A stretch of DNA of 64,000 nucleotides from Narthecium ossifragum (GCA_963920575.1 OY986971.1:23950145-24014144), one strand, 5' to 3'. Shown: positions 37,401 to 47,275, counted from the first letter of the stretch. Made by a program: numbers and translations. The notes: generated by a model not told the origin, from the sequence alone.

Positions 37401-38569
37401 TTCTCAGGAAATTAAATGGACAGGCGGTTCTATTCATATCATGGAGGATCAGCTTGAAGAGTGTGACATGAAAAGAATTAGTGGGATACTTTATATGTCT
37501 GAGAGTTGACATCTGAAAGTAGATGCCTAGCATTTCTTTTACTCACCTCAAAAATATAGTGACCTTCCCGACAAACCAAGGTACTTAGGGAATTCTATGA
37601 ATCCTTCTAGGCCAATAATCTCGAAAAGGTTGCTAACCTTGCAGATTTTACATGTGCCTATTCCTCCCATTTGTTTCATTCTTTAATACAGATTGTCAGC
37701 ATCTCTTCCTATCAGAATTTCTTACATCTACACTGAGCATGCCTAAGCCATCTTTTCTGCTTTTGCTCTTCCATCATAGGTTGGCTTCAAATTTGTATAA
37801 ATTACAAGCCTATTTAAATTGCTTAGTCCTGCTTTAAAATCAAGGATGTCGTCCTAGTTGGAAACAATCACAAGATGTTGACATATTACCTTCACATATA
37901 ATGGATTCATCCGGCTAAAAATAACCGCCCCAAACAAAAAAATGAGTCTCCTGAAGCTTACAAAATTTTGTAGTGCTCTACCTCGCATAACTAACTTAAT
38001 TACAGGATAACAAACATAAACAGTTGGAAACTAGGATCGATCTTTTCTGTAGGTACAATTTTGTCCATGTCAAATCAAACTTGAGGGAAGGTCAACAAAT
38101 ACACAAACGTCTATTTTTGCAAGGGTGACCTAGCAATCTCCAGCCTCTCCATCCCTTCCTAATCAGCTTCCAAATCTACACAGATATGCCACTTGATCAC
38201 ATGCATCAACGTCTGAAGATAACAAGCCACAACCAGATCTCAGCTGAATCATGGAAAACACATGGAATCCAACCCCGTCACTTCTTTTGGACCATCGCAT
38301 ATCACTGCCTTGCGCCTCATTCAATCGTCAAGATTCAGATCGACATATACCTCTAGGAATAAACAGATTCACCATACATAAAGGTTCTTTAAGACTGTAC
38401 GCAAAATTTCGTACTTCTCCAAGTAGATATCACTACTGAATCGTGTTCCTCATGGATAACGAAACAAAAAAACACAACAAACAAACAAACAATAACAAGA
38501 TGGCAAAGAGAGACGCTTCCAGTTCTCACCTAATTGAGGGGTGGATCCGAGGCGCCGCGCATCCGCCAT
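21474..38569 (-). CDS. Calmodulin-binding transcription activator (CAMTA), 13 coding exons
   Basis: Minus-strand coding exons: 38569-38530, 37093-36974, 36078-35963, 29870-29782, 28185-28143, 26851-26680, 26496-26377, 26296-25965, 25606-25220, 25050-24353, 24260-23678, 22823-22503, 21554-21474. All introns are GT-AG, phases agree, total 3102 bp (1033 aa), close to Arabidopsis CAMTA1-3. Domains: CG-1 DNA-binding (residues about 15-140; QHRWLRPTEICEIL, LFLFDRKVLRYFRKDGH, DVLHCYYAHGEENENFQRRS), TIG/IPT (from about 474), ankyrin repeats (about 640-760; GWTALHWAASCGR), IQ motifs (about 819-836, 873-890 and 897-912) and the adjoining basic amphipathic calmodulin site; acidic C-terminus ending LEELWED. 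CAMTAs bind CGCG boxes in the nucleus and tie calcium-calmodulin signals to cold, wounding and immune gene control (family knowledge). Exon 7 has a tandem gcagcag acceptor; I chose the one giving ESDNYQ. Intron 3 is 6.1 kb. Confidence 0.96.
29306..29550. mobile_element. GC-rich Harbinger-type MITE in CAMTA intron 4
   Basis: Ends GGGCGCGTTTGGC and complement of GCCAAACGCCCCC; flanked by TTA at 29303-29305 and 29551-29553. Two strong hairpins sit in the centre: 29421-29453 (15-bp arms) and 29454-29482 (13-bp arms). GGATCCGCGG-type blocks fill the rest. No coding potential is supported. Confidence 0.78.
30295..30600. other. GC-rich insertion of unknown type in CAMTA intron 3
   Basis: About 300 bp of GC-rich DNA in an otherwise AT-rich intron, with sharp edges in composition. 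The minus strand is open for about 120 codons (AVDSSGRLQLYGKGNMGPP) but I recognise no family. It could be a retroelement fragment. Confidence 0.35.
31150..31975. repeat. Degenerate element with AGGGGTGTAAAC-type ends in CAMTA intron 3
   Basis: The left end reads AAGGGTGTCAATCC and the right end is the complement of GGGGTGTAAACGACCTGA, similar inverted ends. Internal GAACTCGAGC motifs near 31880-31935 recur at 62796-62870. Microsatellites interrupt it: TA/GA at 31340-31411 and CT-rich blocks at 31484-31620. I could not find a clean 8-bp target duplication. Confidence 0.5.
32371..32892. repeat. 174-bp tandem repeat, three copies, in CAMTA intron 3
   Basis: Units starting CTAACCAGGTAAAAGCCGCT occur at 32371, 32545 and 32719. 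Copies two and three are nearly identical; copy one differs mainly in an A run and the following few bases. Each unit contains AGATAGATCTTTTTTGAAGC and TTATAAGCTTGC. Confidence 0.92.
33257..34912. mobile_element. Possible retroelement-derived insertion in CAMTA intron 3
   Basis: The left edge ACCAAGGATTGCCATACCGG and the right edge (complement of CCGGTACAACAACCCTTGG) are inverted and similar to the end of the Mutator-like element at 11472-11499. Inside, 33319-34650 looks like an LTR: TGTCAGGGGTTGGAG start, a CATATAAG TATA-like site (34241), and TGGCGCCATCACTGGGCAAC near 34658, resembling the tRNA-Asp primer site used by some plant gypsy elements. No coding domain is visible. The two readings are not reconciled. 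Confidence 0.35.
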
Positions 38570-39000
38570 CGATCCACCGCCAAGAAACAGCAACACGGCG
38601 TCCCGGTCCCCAAAACAGTGGAAAAACCTCCACTCTGATTCAAAAAGAGCACGCGATCTGTCAATTTGGGGACTAAAAATAGGATATCCCGCCAGGAATC
38701 TTCCAGGAACCCAGGCCCTAGCTAGGATTAGGGTTCCGAAGAATCGAAAAGAATCCCAAAAAAAGAATCACGATGAGGGTAGCGAACCTGGTAGGAAGGC
38801 GACGAGAGGACGAGAGAGGAGCACCCGACCGCCGATTCGGAACAGGAGGAGACGAAAGAAAAGGAGACCAAAATTTATTCCAAGTGACGGTCCGGTCCTC
38901 CCGTGTGAAGACTGCTCTTGGTAGAAAGGGCGCGCGGCGCTGTATTATTGGTCGAGGACGTGAGCTTTTCTCGATGGTGGACTTTTTGGATCGGGGTATC
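38570..39000 (-). promoter_or_regulatory. Probable CAMTA 5' UTR and proximal promoter
   Basis: The 400 bp upstream of the ATG carry no other gene. A GCGCGCGGCGC stretch at about 38930-38940 contains the CGCG core bound by CAMTA proteins, so autoregulation is possible (inference). No confident TATA box was found. Confidence 0.35.
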
Positions 39001-39456
39001 AGCCGGGAATCGGGACACGTACGTATTAAAGATGGTTAAGGTTGTCCTGCGAGGAGAGAGTACCGTGCCTAGTTTTGGACCTTTTGGTGCGGGAGGAATT
39101 TAGCGAAAAACCCCTTGGATGTTAAGATATTACAAACAGGTCCCCACCGTACGCTGAAAGGTCCCCATTGGTGGGTGTCGCATTCGAGGAAGTTGGCCTA
39201 TTAGGCCCGGCCGCTTTCCATAGACACCGCTTTTTTTGGCCATTAATATCTTGATGTTCACATTTTGTAAAACAATACCTTGCCATGTTTTTTTTTTCAT
39301 CTTGATAGCCTTAGCTAACTTGAAAGACCAAAATAACCATGATCCATATATACCCATCCACCATGTCATATAACATGGCATGGCATATATAATTGGGGGA
39401 TTTGTGTCTCCTATTAGAGACCAATTTATCATTTGGTCCCCTATAGAAGACCTTTA

Positions 39457-39638
39457 CACCCTGTTTGGCACCTTCGTTAGCTCACCCCCGTTAGCCTCCA
39501 CCTTCGTTGGTAACCCCGAGCCCACCGTAAAATCCCCTCTCTACCTTCGTTGGCCAACGATAGGGTATACCCTGTCGTTGGCCAACGAGGCCTCGTTGGC
39601 CTCCCACCCCCGTTAGCAGCCGACGGCCAAACATGGCC
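39457..39638. mobile_element. Harbinger-type MITE upstream of CAMTA
   Basis: Ends CACCCTGTTTGGC and complement of GGCCAAACATGGCC; flanked by TTA at 39454-39456 and 39639-39641. Internal GCTAACG and TTCGTTGGCCAACGA palindromic blocks relate it to 20544-20663. Confidence 0.72.
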
Positions 39639-39754
39639 TTAAGTCTTTTAATACCACTATAGATGAAAAAAGACAAAACTACCCCCTACCTTCTATCTAT
39701 ATACACCCTAACCCCCCCCCCCCGACCCCCTGGCGCCCCCCCACCCCCCGACAG

Positions 39755-39950
39755 CGTCCGACGCCCCACCGTCCCCCTCAGGTTCCCGACGCCCCGCCAT
39801 CCCCCCATGTCCCGAGGTCGGCGTCCGACGCCCCGCCGTCCCCCACAGGTCCCAAGGTCGCGCGTCCAACGCCCCGTCGTCCCCCCCAGGTCCCGAGGTC
39901 AGCGTCTGACGCCCCACCGTCCCCCCCAGGTCCCGAGGTCGTCGTCCGAC
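39755..39950. repeat. 42-bp GC-rich minisatellite
   Basis: Four to five copies of a unit containing GTCCGACGCCCCGCCGTCCC and AGGTCCCGAGGTC. The period is a multiple of three, so a proline/arginine-rich frame stays open through it; I do not call it a gene. Confidence 0.7.
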
Positions 39951-40202
39951 GCCAATCTCCTCCTCTATCACGATCTCGTCCGTCACGATCCCGTCGACGA
40001 TCTCATCGTCCATCGCCGGCCGCTCTCACCTCCAGATCCGCCCCCACCTCCAGATCCGGTTAGCTTCCCATCCTCCGAGAAGGCGAGGATTCGTCCGCCG
40101 CCAACGACCTCTACGGCTCCTCCTCTCACCTCTCCTGCCGCCAATCTCAAAGCCGATTTAGTAGCCGGTCCAAAGCTCCCCGTCACCGATCCAGACGCCG
40201 AT

Positions 40203-42686
40203 TGTAAGGGCCTAAGTGTAAAATTTTCGGGCTTCTATGTAAATTGACTTTCCCATAATAAGGGGGCTTTGCAGGGGGTTTTCTGCAAAAATCCCCACCT
40301 AACCCCACTACCTCTTCTTCTCTCGTGATATTTTTTTCCCTCTCTCTTCATCCTCACCTCACAACCAGATCCGAAGGGGAGAGAGAGAGAGGCAAGGAGA
40401 GAAGGGGGAAGGGAGAGGGAGTGGGTGGAGGAAGGTGGAGATCGCCGCGCTGGAGATAGAGAGGGAGAGATCGACCGCGAGGGAGGGAGAGATCGAGAGG
40501 ATCGGGAAGGTACAGCTCGTCGAGAAATTGGAAGATCCTAGTGGGATTTCGTCGGATCCCTTCTTCCTTTCAGCATAGGCGTTCGATTGAGCAGCCGTCA
40601 GGTGTCGGAGCGTGACGTGGGTTCTCGGATTTAGAGTTTACGCTTGGATTGCTTTCTTGAGGTAGAAGTTACCTCATAATAAGATTTGTGAGAATGTATG
40701 TAATGTTTTGTTATGTATGATATGTGATGTGTTGTGTTTTATGTTATGCTATGCTCTAGTTGGTAATGTGGTGCCATGCTAGGCTTTATGTGATGCTTAG
40801 ACCGGTTGGGTTGGCCGAGCCTAGCACTGGGTCATTGATGCCAGGATATGATATGATGTGTATATATGTTGACGATCTCTGTTGAACTTGTCGAGTCCAT
40901 TTCTTGCTTGGTGATGCTATGATGGCATGATGGACTGGTTGAGCCAGTTATGCATTATTTTGCCATGTTATGTTATGAGGTGTTGCTAATATTGTATGCG
41001 ATAGTTTTATAATTATTGTTTAATTGTATTATTATACTGTGATGTTGTGTGACTTGTGCATACATGCTAGGAGTGTCAGTTTGGGTCTAGTCAAGTCCTG
41101 TAGCTAGACTAGTCAGAGTCTAGGAGTTGTGTCGATGACTTGACGGATGAATTTTTATCTTCGTATGTCGATCGAGGACTTTGACTTGACTTGAGGATTT
41201 GATATGATTGAGGATTTGATCTTATTGAGGATATGACTTGAGGATTTGATCTGATTGAGAATGTATTACTAAGGATGTTGGACCTATACTAGTATACTGA
41301 GGCCAGTATAGAGTCTACAGGGGTCTGGGTGAGCGTTGGCGGGCGAACGCAGTGTTGTGCATGTAAGACTGCCCAGACTAGCTAGACCATACTAGGATCA
41401 GTAAACTAGGATAGGTGGGTGTAGGGATGGCAATTTGCCCCGCCCCGACGGGGTCCCGCCCCGCCCCGTCCCTAATGGGGCGGGGTCGGGGGGCCCTAAA
41501 CGGGGTCGGAATCGGGGTTGGGGGAAATGTGTAAAACCCCGATCGGGGTCGGGGCGGGGTCGGGGTAGGACACCCCCGTCCCGCCCCGCCCCGATTAGAT
41601 ATTTATAATAATTAATATAGTGATATATTACCTCACAATAATTCATTTTCCTAAAAAATATTAACTTAATCATGTATGGATAATATTTTTGAGTTATTAT
41701 TGATACAATTTACGTTCGTATCATTTTATAGAGAAAAGTTTTGTTTGGATTGTTTTTTAAAATAATAAATCTTTAATGTATTATTAAATATAATATATTC
41801 AATGTGTCAAAAAAAATTTGAACGGGGCGGGGCGGGGGCGGGGTGGGGTTGTGCGGGGCGGGGTCGGGGTCGGGGTGTAGTCACTATTGGGGCGGGGCGG
41901 GATGGGGTTTGGGGTTGGGTTGCGGGGTCGGGGTCGGGGGAAGGGGGACCCCGCCCCATCCCACCCCGTTGCCATCCTTAGGTGGGTGTGTAGGATGTAT
42001 TGCCTATACTAGTATACTGAGGCATGTATAGAGTCTATAGGGGTCTGGGTGAGCGTTGGCGGCCGGACGCGGTGTTGTGCATGTAAGACTGCCCAGACTA
42101 GGCAGACCATACTAGGATCAGTATATTAGGATAGGTTGGTGTACACCAGTGTCCTAGATTGTCATCAGGTGACTCCTACTGGGCTTTCGAGCTCATTTTC
42201 CTTGGTTTTTTTTTTGTTGTGCAGGAGTAGGCCCGAGACCAGTACACCCCAGGGAGGTGGTCAGCAGCGATGATGCGTCATTTTGTGTTTATTGATTGAG
42301 AGTTAGCTTTGTAGTAGGTGGAGAGATGTGGGTTGTATCCCAAGGTTATTTTGTACTCTACCTCAACTCTCAATTTGTATTTTTGACGCTTTGTATATGC
42401 TGAAATATGGGAAAATTGTATATTGTAGTCTCGTGGCCCTGTTATATTGTAATTGGAAGATTATTTCACTCATATGTATGTGACATGTGTAATTGAATGA
42501 AATGGGGTGATGGTGTCCCCGGAATTGTGATAAATGTTGTAAATACTGGATAAATGTCATAGGATGTATGGTTTGTATCTGTTGACAAGTTATAGATTGT
42601 GTGATTACGTGCCCGTGCCCAAGGGTCATGCTGAAATTTTGAGAAATTTTGGGATATTTTGTATTTAATTGGGGCGGGGCGTGACA
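40203..42686 (+). mobile_element. Solo LTR, gypsy type
   Basis: Starts TGTAAGGGCC, ends GGGGCGGGGCGTGACA; 5-bp duplication CCGAT at 40198-40202 and 42687-42691. It contains a 153-bp tandem duplication and a hAT-type MITE. Without the MITE it is about 1.9 kb. No internal retroelement domain adjoins it. Confidence 0.85.
41422..41980. mobile_element. hAT-type MITE with perfect 8-bp target duplication
   Basis: GGTGGGTG flanks it at 41414-41421 and 41981-41988. Ends TAGGGATGGCAA and complement of TTGCCATCCTTA. Both arms are long runs of GGGGCGGGG / GGGGTCGGGG; the centre is AT-rich. 8-bp duplication and short ends indicate the hAT superfamily. A close relative is at 52509-53058. Confidence 0.88.
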
Positions 42687-43019
42687 CCGATCCAGAGCTC
42701 CCTGTCGTCGATCCAATCACTGCCTCGCCGCCCGCTCCCACCTCCAGATCCGTCGCCGCCACCCCCACCTCCAGATCCGATCGGCTCCCCATCCTCCTAG
42801 AAGGCGAGGATATGCAAGGACGCCTGCAGCTATTGTTGCTCCGCCGCCAACGACCTCTACGGCTCCTCTCACCTCTCCTGCTGCCAACCCTGACGCTGAT
42901 CCAGTCGCTAGTCCAAAGCTCCCCTTTGCCGATCCCGTCACCGATACGGGCTCCCCCTCGCCGATCTCGTCGTTGTCCGCCGTCCCCGTCCCCCCCGCTC
43001 GTCCGTCCGGCTTCAATTT

Positions 43020-43690
43020 TTGTTTTTATTTTTTCAATTACTTTTTGTAGTTACTTTTTATTTTTTTGTAGTAACTTTTCAATTATATGGTTACTTTTCT
43101 TTTTCTTTTTTTATATGATATTAGTTTTTTTGGTAGTTACTTTTCATAGAAGGTAATTAGTTACTTCGAAAAGTAACTACCAACAACAATTGACATAGAA
43201 GGTAATTGTCAATTTGTTACCAAATTTCAAAAGGTAACTACCAAAAAAGCAATTGATACACAATGGAAAGTAACTACCAATTTTTGTAAAAATATTAAAA
43301 CAATATGGTAGTTACGTTTAAATTTTGATACACAATGGAAAGTGACTACCAATTTGTGCAAAAATCTGTTAAAAAAATATTGGTAGTTACTTTTTAATAT
43401 TGTAAAAATATGGTTGTTACTTTTCAATTTAGGAAAAATATGGTAGTTACTTTTCAATTTGTAGTTAAAGTATTAAAATATTGAAAAATATTGTGAAAAA
43501 TATTTGTAGTTACTTTTCAATTTTGTAGTTACTTTTCATTTTTTTCAATTTTTCTGGGGCATATCATTTTTTAAATATTTGTAGGTACTTTTCAATTTTT
43601 GTAGTTTCTTTCCATTTTTTTGTAGTTATTTTCCAGTTTATTTGTTAGTTACTTTTCAGTTTTTTTGGTAGTAACTTTTCGATGGGAATA
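43020..43690. repeat. GTAGTTACTTTTCAATTT repeat field, both orientations
   Basis: At least a dozen degenerate copies of a short unit with core TAGTTACTTTT and the complement AAAAGTAACTA. Both strands alternate between 43140 and 43400, so the field can fold on itself. Spacing is irregular (about 15-50 bp). Confidence 0.75.
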
Positions 43691-44210
43691 CGAACAGTCA
43701 CTAGGAATGTGAACAGTCACTGGGAAAAAAATATAGGATGGGGATGTTAAAAGGGCATTTTAGTAATAAAAAAATTACAACTGTCAAAAAAGAGACTAAA
43801 TGACTTGAAATTTTCTAAGTGGACTAGAGAGCAAATAAGTTCTCCCAAATGGACTAAATGACAATTATCTGATAAAATAACTACTTACCCTCCTCGATGC
43901 TCGATGCTCCCATGCTCGACGCTCCCATCCCTCCTGGACGCTCCGCGGTGAGCTGCCCGCTGTCGACCTCTCATCCTTCCTCAACACTCCGCGGTGAACT
44001 GGGTCGACCTCCCAATCCCTCCTCGATGCTCCGTGGTGGGTGATAAGACGTGAAAAGTGCACAAATCACCCTTATAATTTGGCATTGTTAGTCTCCGAGC
44101 AATGCCTTACTGACTACCATTACCCCATTACAGGTACAAGAGCCCTCAAAGAGGATTAGATCAAGTTTGGAGCTAAAACGAACGCATTTGGGCAAGTTCA
44201 GTACAAAGAA

Positions 44211-44644
44211 GATCGATCTTCTATTGAAGAAGATCGATCCTTTAAAGACATCAAGAAGAAATCCAAGCTGAACAACAAAGATCGATCTTCCCATTATGGA
44301 AAGATCGATCATCTATGTGCATTTTCAGGGACAGAGCGCAAGGTTTGAAAGGAGCTATCTTCCTCTAGGTGATGATCGATCTTTTACGTGCAAAAGAAAT
44401 GACAGAGCACAACAATTCAGATGATCAATCTTCTTCTACGAGAAGATCGATCACCTTATGGAGCTGAAGAGCACATGAAGTGCAAAAGATCGATCTTCAC
44501 ATCATAGGAAGATCGATCTTCATCGGGACGCAGCCACCATTCAAGAACAAAGATCGATCTTTATCTATAGGAAGATTGATCTTCCACGGGAGCAGCAAGC
44601 ACATGGAAGAGAAAGATCGATCTTCCCCCCTATAAAGATCGATC
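44211..44644. repeat. Seven pairs of GATCGATC palindromes upstream of the LTR TATA box
   Basis: Pair starts: 44211/44232, 44280/44303, 44352/44374 (first degenerate), 44423/44445, 44488/44511, 44552/44574, 44615/44637. Partners are 21-23 bp apart and pairs repeat every 63-72 bp. Arms are mostly AAGATCGATCTT. Sequence between pairs is not conserved to the same degree. Confidence 0.92.
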
Positions 44645-44706
44645 TTTATGTGCCAGCAGAGCCAAATCAACGGCCCAGATCTAATCCGAGGGGGTTGCTT
44701 GTATGC

Positions 44707-44715
44707 TATAAATAG
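44707..44715 (+). promoter_or_regulatory. LTR TATA box
   Basis: TATAAATAG, 70 bp after the start of the last GATCGATC. The same box and spacing occur in the second copy of this LTR family at 52106. Confidence 0.7.
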
Positions 44716-45773
44716 ACCCCTTTGGGGGAATTTCGGGATCCTCTCTTGGACTTTTTCTCAGCCTTTCCTCTTTTAAACTCTTCTTACCCAACTTAGAATA
44801 AGACCTTTTTGGAGGAGATCCATGGAAGGAGAGCGTCATCAACCTTCCTCCACGGATCAAACCCCCAAGATGAGTCACTAAACTCTTAGCTTAGGGATTC
44901 TTATGATGTAATAAGGGTTTCTTTTAAGGAATCCTAGGATTTAGGGCTTGTGCTACTCATTTGAATGGTTGTATGGATTTGATTTAATTTCTATATGAAT
45001 TTGGTATTGTTTTCATTCTTAGATGCTTGGATTGCCCTATCGTGCCCTTGATCTATGTCTCTTGTATGCTAGGGCTTGGATGGAACCTCTCATGAGAGGG
45101 ATTCATGCTAGAACCATGGATTCTCTCACGGTGAATGTTTCTAATCAAGATTGGATTAGATTTTGGTGCTAGAACCACCACCAATCTATTCCTAACCATC
45201 CACCCATTCTATCCTTGTGATTTTGGCCAGCGAGGTGCTACACCTCGCTATCACACCTAGATCCATACCACGTTAGCTCTCTCGTGACGAATCCATCCTA
45301 ATTAGAGGATTTGTTAGCGGCGATCGCAACTCATCGTTAGATCACCGATCCTTAGATGTTTGCTCTTGCCTACGAGGGATCTTAACCCGATCCTCGTTGT
45401 GCGATAGGTGGAACTACCCATTCGCCTATCGACAATTGGATTTAACCATTCAAATTGGGTGGCATGCCCTTATCTTAGGAAGAATTATTAAAACCCTTGT
45501 TATTGATTAAGGATCCCTTGGCTATTCTTCATATCTGATCACCTCTTAGCATTAATTTTGATTTAGTCTAGTTAAAAACCCAAATCTAAATCTTTTCCTC
45601 CAACTTCTTGGTAGATGACCATGCTGAGTATTCCACTTCAATCCTAGTTTCTTCCCAGTGGATCGACTCGGACTCACCACTAGCTACCTTAAAGGTAGTT
45701 AGTTAAGAGTTTGATTATAAATTTGTAATTATGATCGGGCGCGTTAAGCTGCGACACTTTCCATGTCCCATCA

Positions 45774-46032
45774 ATGGGATGGCCGTCGTCGACCCCACCA
45801 GCCTTCTCCTCCCTTAAGCCCATGTTTTTCTTTCTCTACCCAACCTTTCCTCCCTCCTTCACCTTCCTACCCCCCCTCATCCTTCCCACCAACTTCCTCC
45901 TCCACAACATGTGCAGTTATTCTGGCCTCCCCATCACCTTCCCCTACCTCGGTGCCAAAGGTTGGAGACTTTAGTGGGTCTCAAGTTCAACGTCGACATC
46001 ATCGTCGACGGCATTTACGATGCTTATTCTAA
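45774..46032. other. Short coding-like fragment, unassigned
   Basis: Plus-strand sequence has an open GC-rich stretch ending with codons for LKFNVDIIVDGIYDAYSN near 45981-46031, interrupted by a stop and a likely frameshift. It may be a gene relic; I recognise no family. Confidence 0.25.
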
Positions 46033-46542
46033 CGGTATGTTTGGTTAGACATAACCGCCGAGAATAGAATGGTCAAATCCCTAGTCAAAGCCCATTCCGT
46101 TGTTTGGTTAGACATTAAAGTTGATAATAGAATGCTTCATTCCTGACAAGTTGGGAATAAGGCTATCCCATCTAATATCCCGGACTCCCTCGTTACATTC
46201 CTAACGGAATGGCGGTTATAAAATAATTTGGTTATTTATATCCTATTCTCATTCCATTCTCACACTTATTTTCGTGTATCAAACACTTTCAAGCATAATT
46301 TCTAATCACATTCCTTATGTTAACCAAACTTGTCACATCATTCTCATTTCACTCTTCATTCCCATCTCAACTCTGTGAGGCCCGCTAAGTCTACCATGGG
46401 ACAAGATGCCTGCGCCTGGAGGGCGGGGCTGAGTCGGGTAGCCGGGTAAGCAATCCCACAACGCCTGGGTATGGTCCGGGGTTCGATATAAGTATATAGT
46501 AAGCCCTTAATAGACACAACGCGTTTTAAAGCCGTGTTGGCA

Positions 46543-46622
46543 GTGATCCGCCAGAAAAACTCCATGGTTAAGCGTGCTCGACCTGTAGTAGTCACACGAT
46601 GGGTGACTTACTGGGAAGTTTT
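46543..46622 (+). promoter_or_regulatory. 5S-rRNA-like block in Cassandra LTR1
   Basis: GGTTAAGCGTGCTCG matches the 5S box A region and CGATGGGTGACTTACTGGGA the box C region, in the order and spacing of 5S rRNA. These form the internal RNA polymerase III promoter in 5S genes; activity here is untested. Confidence 0.85.
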
Positions 46623-46912
46623 CTCAGATTTCTGCGGTGAGCCAAAAGCGGACAATATCAGGGGTGCTACAGTATAGTATCAGAGCCGGTTCCCAGCCGA
46701 AAATTGTGCCAGCGAGGACGCTGGGCCTCCAAGGTGGGTGGATTGTGAGGCCCGCTAGGTCTACCATGGGACAAGATGCCTGCGCCTGGAGGGCGGGGCT
46801 GAGTCGGGTAGCCGGGTAAGCAATTCCACAACGCCTGGGTATGGTCCGGGGTTCGATATAAGTATATAGTAAGCCCTTAATAGACACAACGCGTTTTAAA
46901 GCCGTGTTGGCA

Positions 46913-46992
46913 GTGATCCGCCAGAAAAACTCCATGGTTAAGCGTGCTCGACCTGGAGTAGTCACACGATGGGTGACCTACTGGGAAGTTTT
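46913..46992 (+). promoter_or_regulatory. 5S-rRNA-like block in Cassandra LTR2
   Basis: Same block as in LTR1 but with GATGGGTGACCTACTGGGAA, one base closer to the plant 5S box C. Confidence 0.85.
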
Positions 46993-47275
46993 CCCAGATT
47001 TCTGCGGTGAGCTAAAAGCGGACAATATTGTGTCGGGTGGGGCCCTCGGGTGGATCCTGGTCGGACCAGGAGCCCGGGGGCGGGACCCAGTGGAGGGCTG
47101 GGGTGCTACAAACTCCTTTCCAGCTTTCATTCCCAATCCGTCCCCCATTCCTTGTGCGAACCAAACGTGCCATAAGTGGTTATGCGCTTCGACATCGTCG
47201 GGAGAGGAAGCATCGTAGATGTCGAAGGACTCGTAGAGTGGGTTGGCTTTGGAGGGTCTATAGAGTTATACTCGT

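Larger units (their letters stand above)
40027..43010. repeat. 223-bp duplication split by a solo LTR
   Basis: The GC-rich block 40027-40202 (CACCTCCAGATCCG, GAGAAGGCGAGGAT, CGCCAACGACCTCTACGGCT) recurs at 42739-42930. Removing the LTR and one target copy gives a tandem period of about 223 bp, so the LTR landed inside an existing tandem repeat. Confidence 0.7.
44041..45773 (+). mobile_element. Solo LTR with TGATA...ATCA ends (copy 1)
   Basis: Starts TGATAAGACGTGAAAAGTGC and ends GACACTTTCCATGTCCCATCA, which matches the 51650-53723 element at both ends and through the body. Flanking pentamers are GTGGG and ATGGG, a target duplication with one change. A TATA box is at 44707 and a seven-pair GATCGATC array lies just upstream. 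The superfamily is not proven; Ty3/gypsy is likely. Confidence 0.8.
46374..47110 (+). mobile_element. Cassandra TRIM retrotransposon, complete
   Basis: LTR1 46374-46671 (298 bp) and LTR2 46744-47110 (367 bp) both start TGTGAGGCCCGCTA and end GGGGTGCTACA. Between them are only 72 bp, with a primer site TATCAGAGCCGG (initiator tRNA-Met type) and a purine-rich stretch before LTR2. Target duplication AACTC is perfect (46369-46373, 47111-47115). Each LTR carries a block derived from plant 5S rRNA, the hallmark of Cassandra TRIMs (established family). No protein is encoded, so movement would need another element's enzymes. The LTRs differ by several point changes and one indel of about 70 bp near the 3' end. 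Confidence 0.93.
46033..47172. mobile_element. Harbinger-type MITE hosting the Cassandra element
   Basis: Ends CGGTATGTTTGGTTAG and complement of CGAACCAAACGTGCCA; TAA at 46030-46032 and 47173-47175. Without Cassandra and one target copy it is about 398 bp. Internal GTTTGGTTAGACAT is repeated near 46100. Confidence 0.6.

Noticed and set aside
39663..40247. 194-codon proline-rich open frame
   Set aside because: It is produced by a 42-bp GC-rich minisatellite and runs on into the start of a solo LTR; no family motif.
44211..44644. CRISPR-like array (short repeats, regular spacing)
   Set aside because: The repeats are 8-12 bp palindromes inside a plant retrotransposon LTR with unequal partner and pair distances, no cas genes, and a eukaryotic context.
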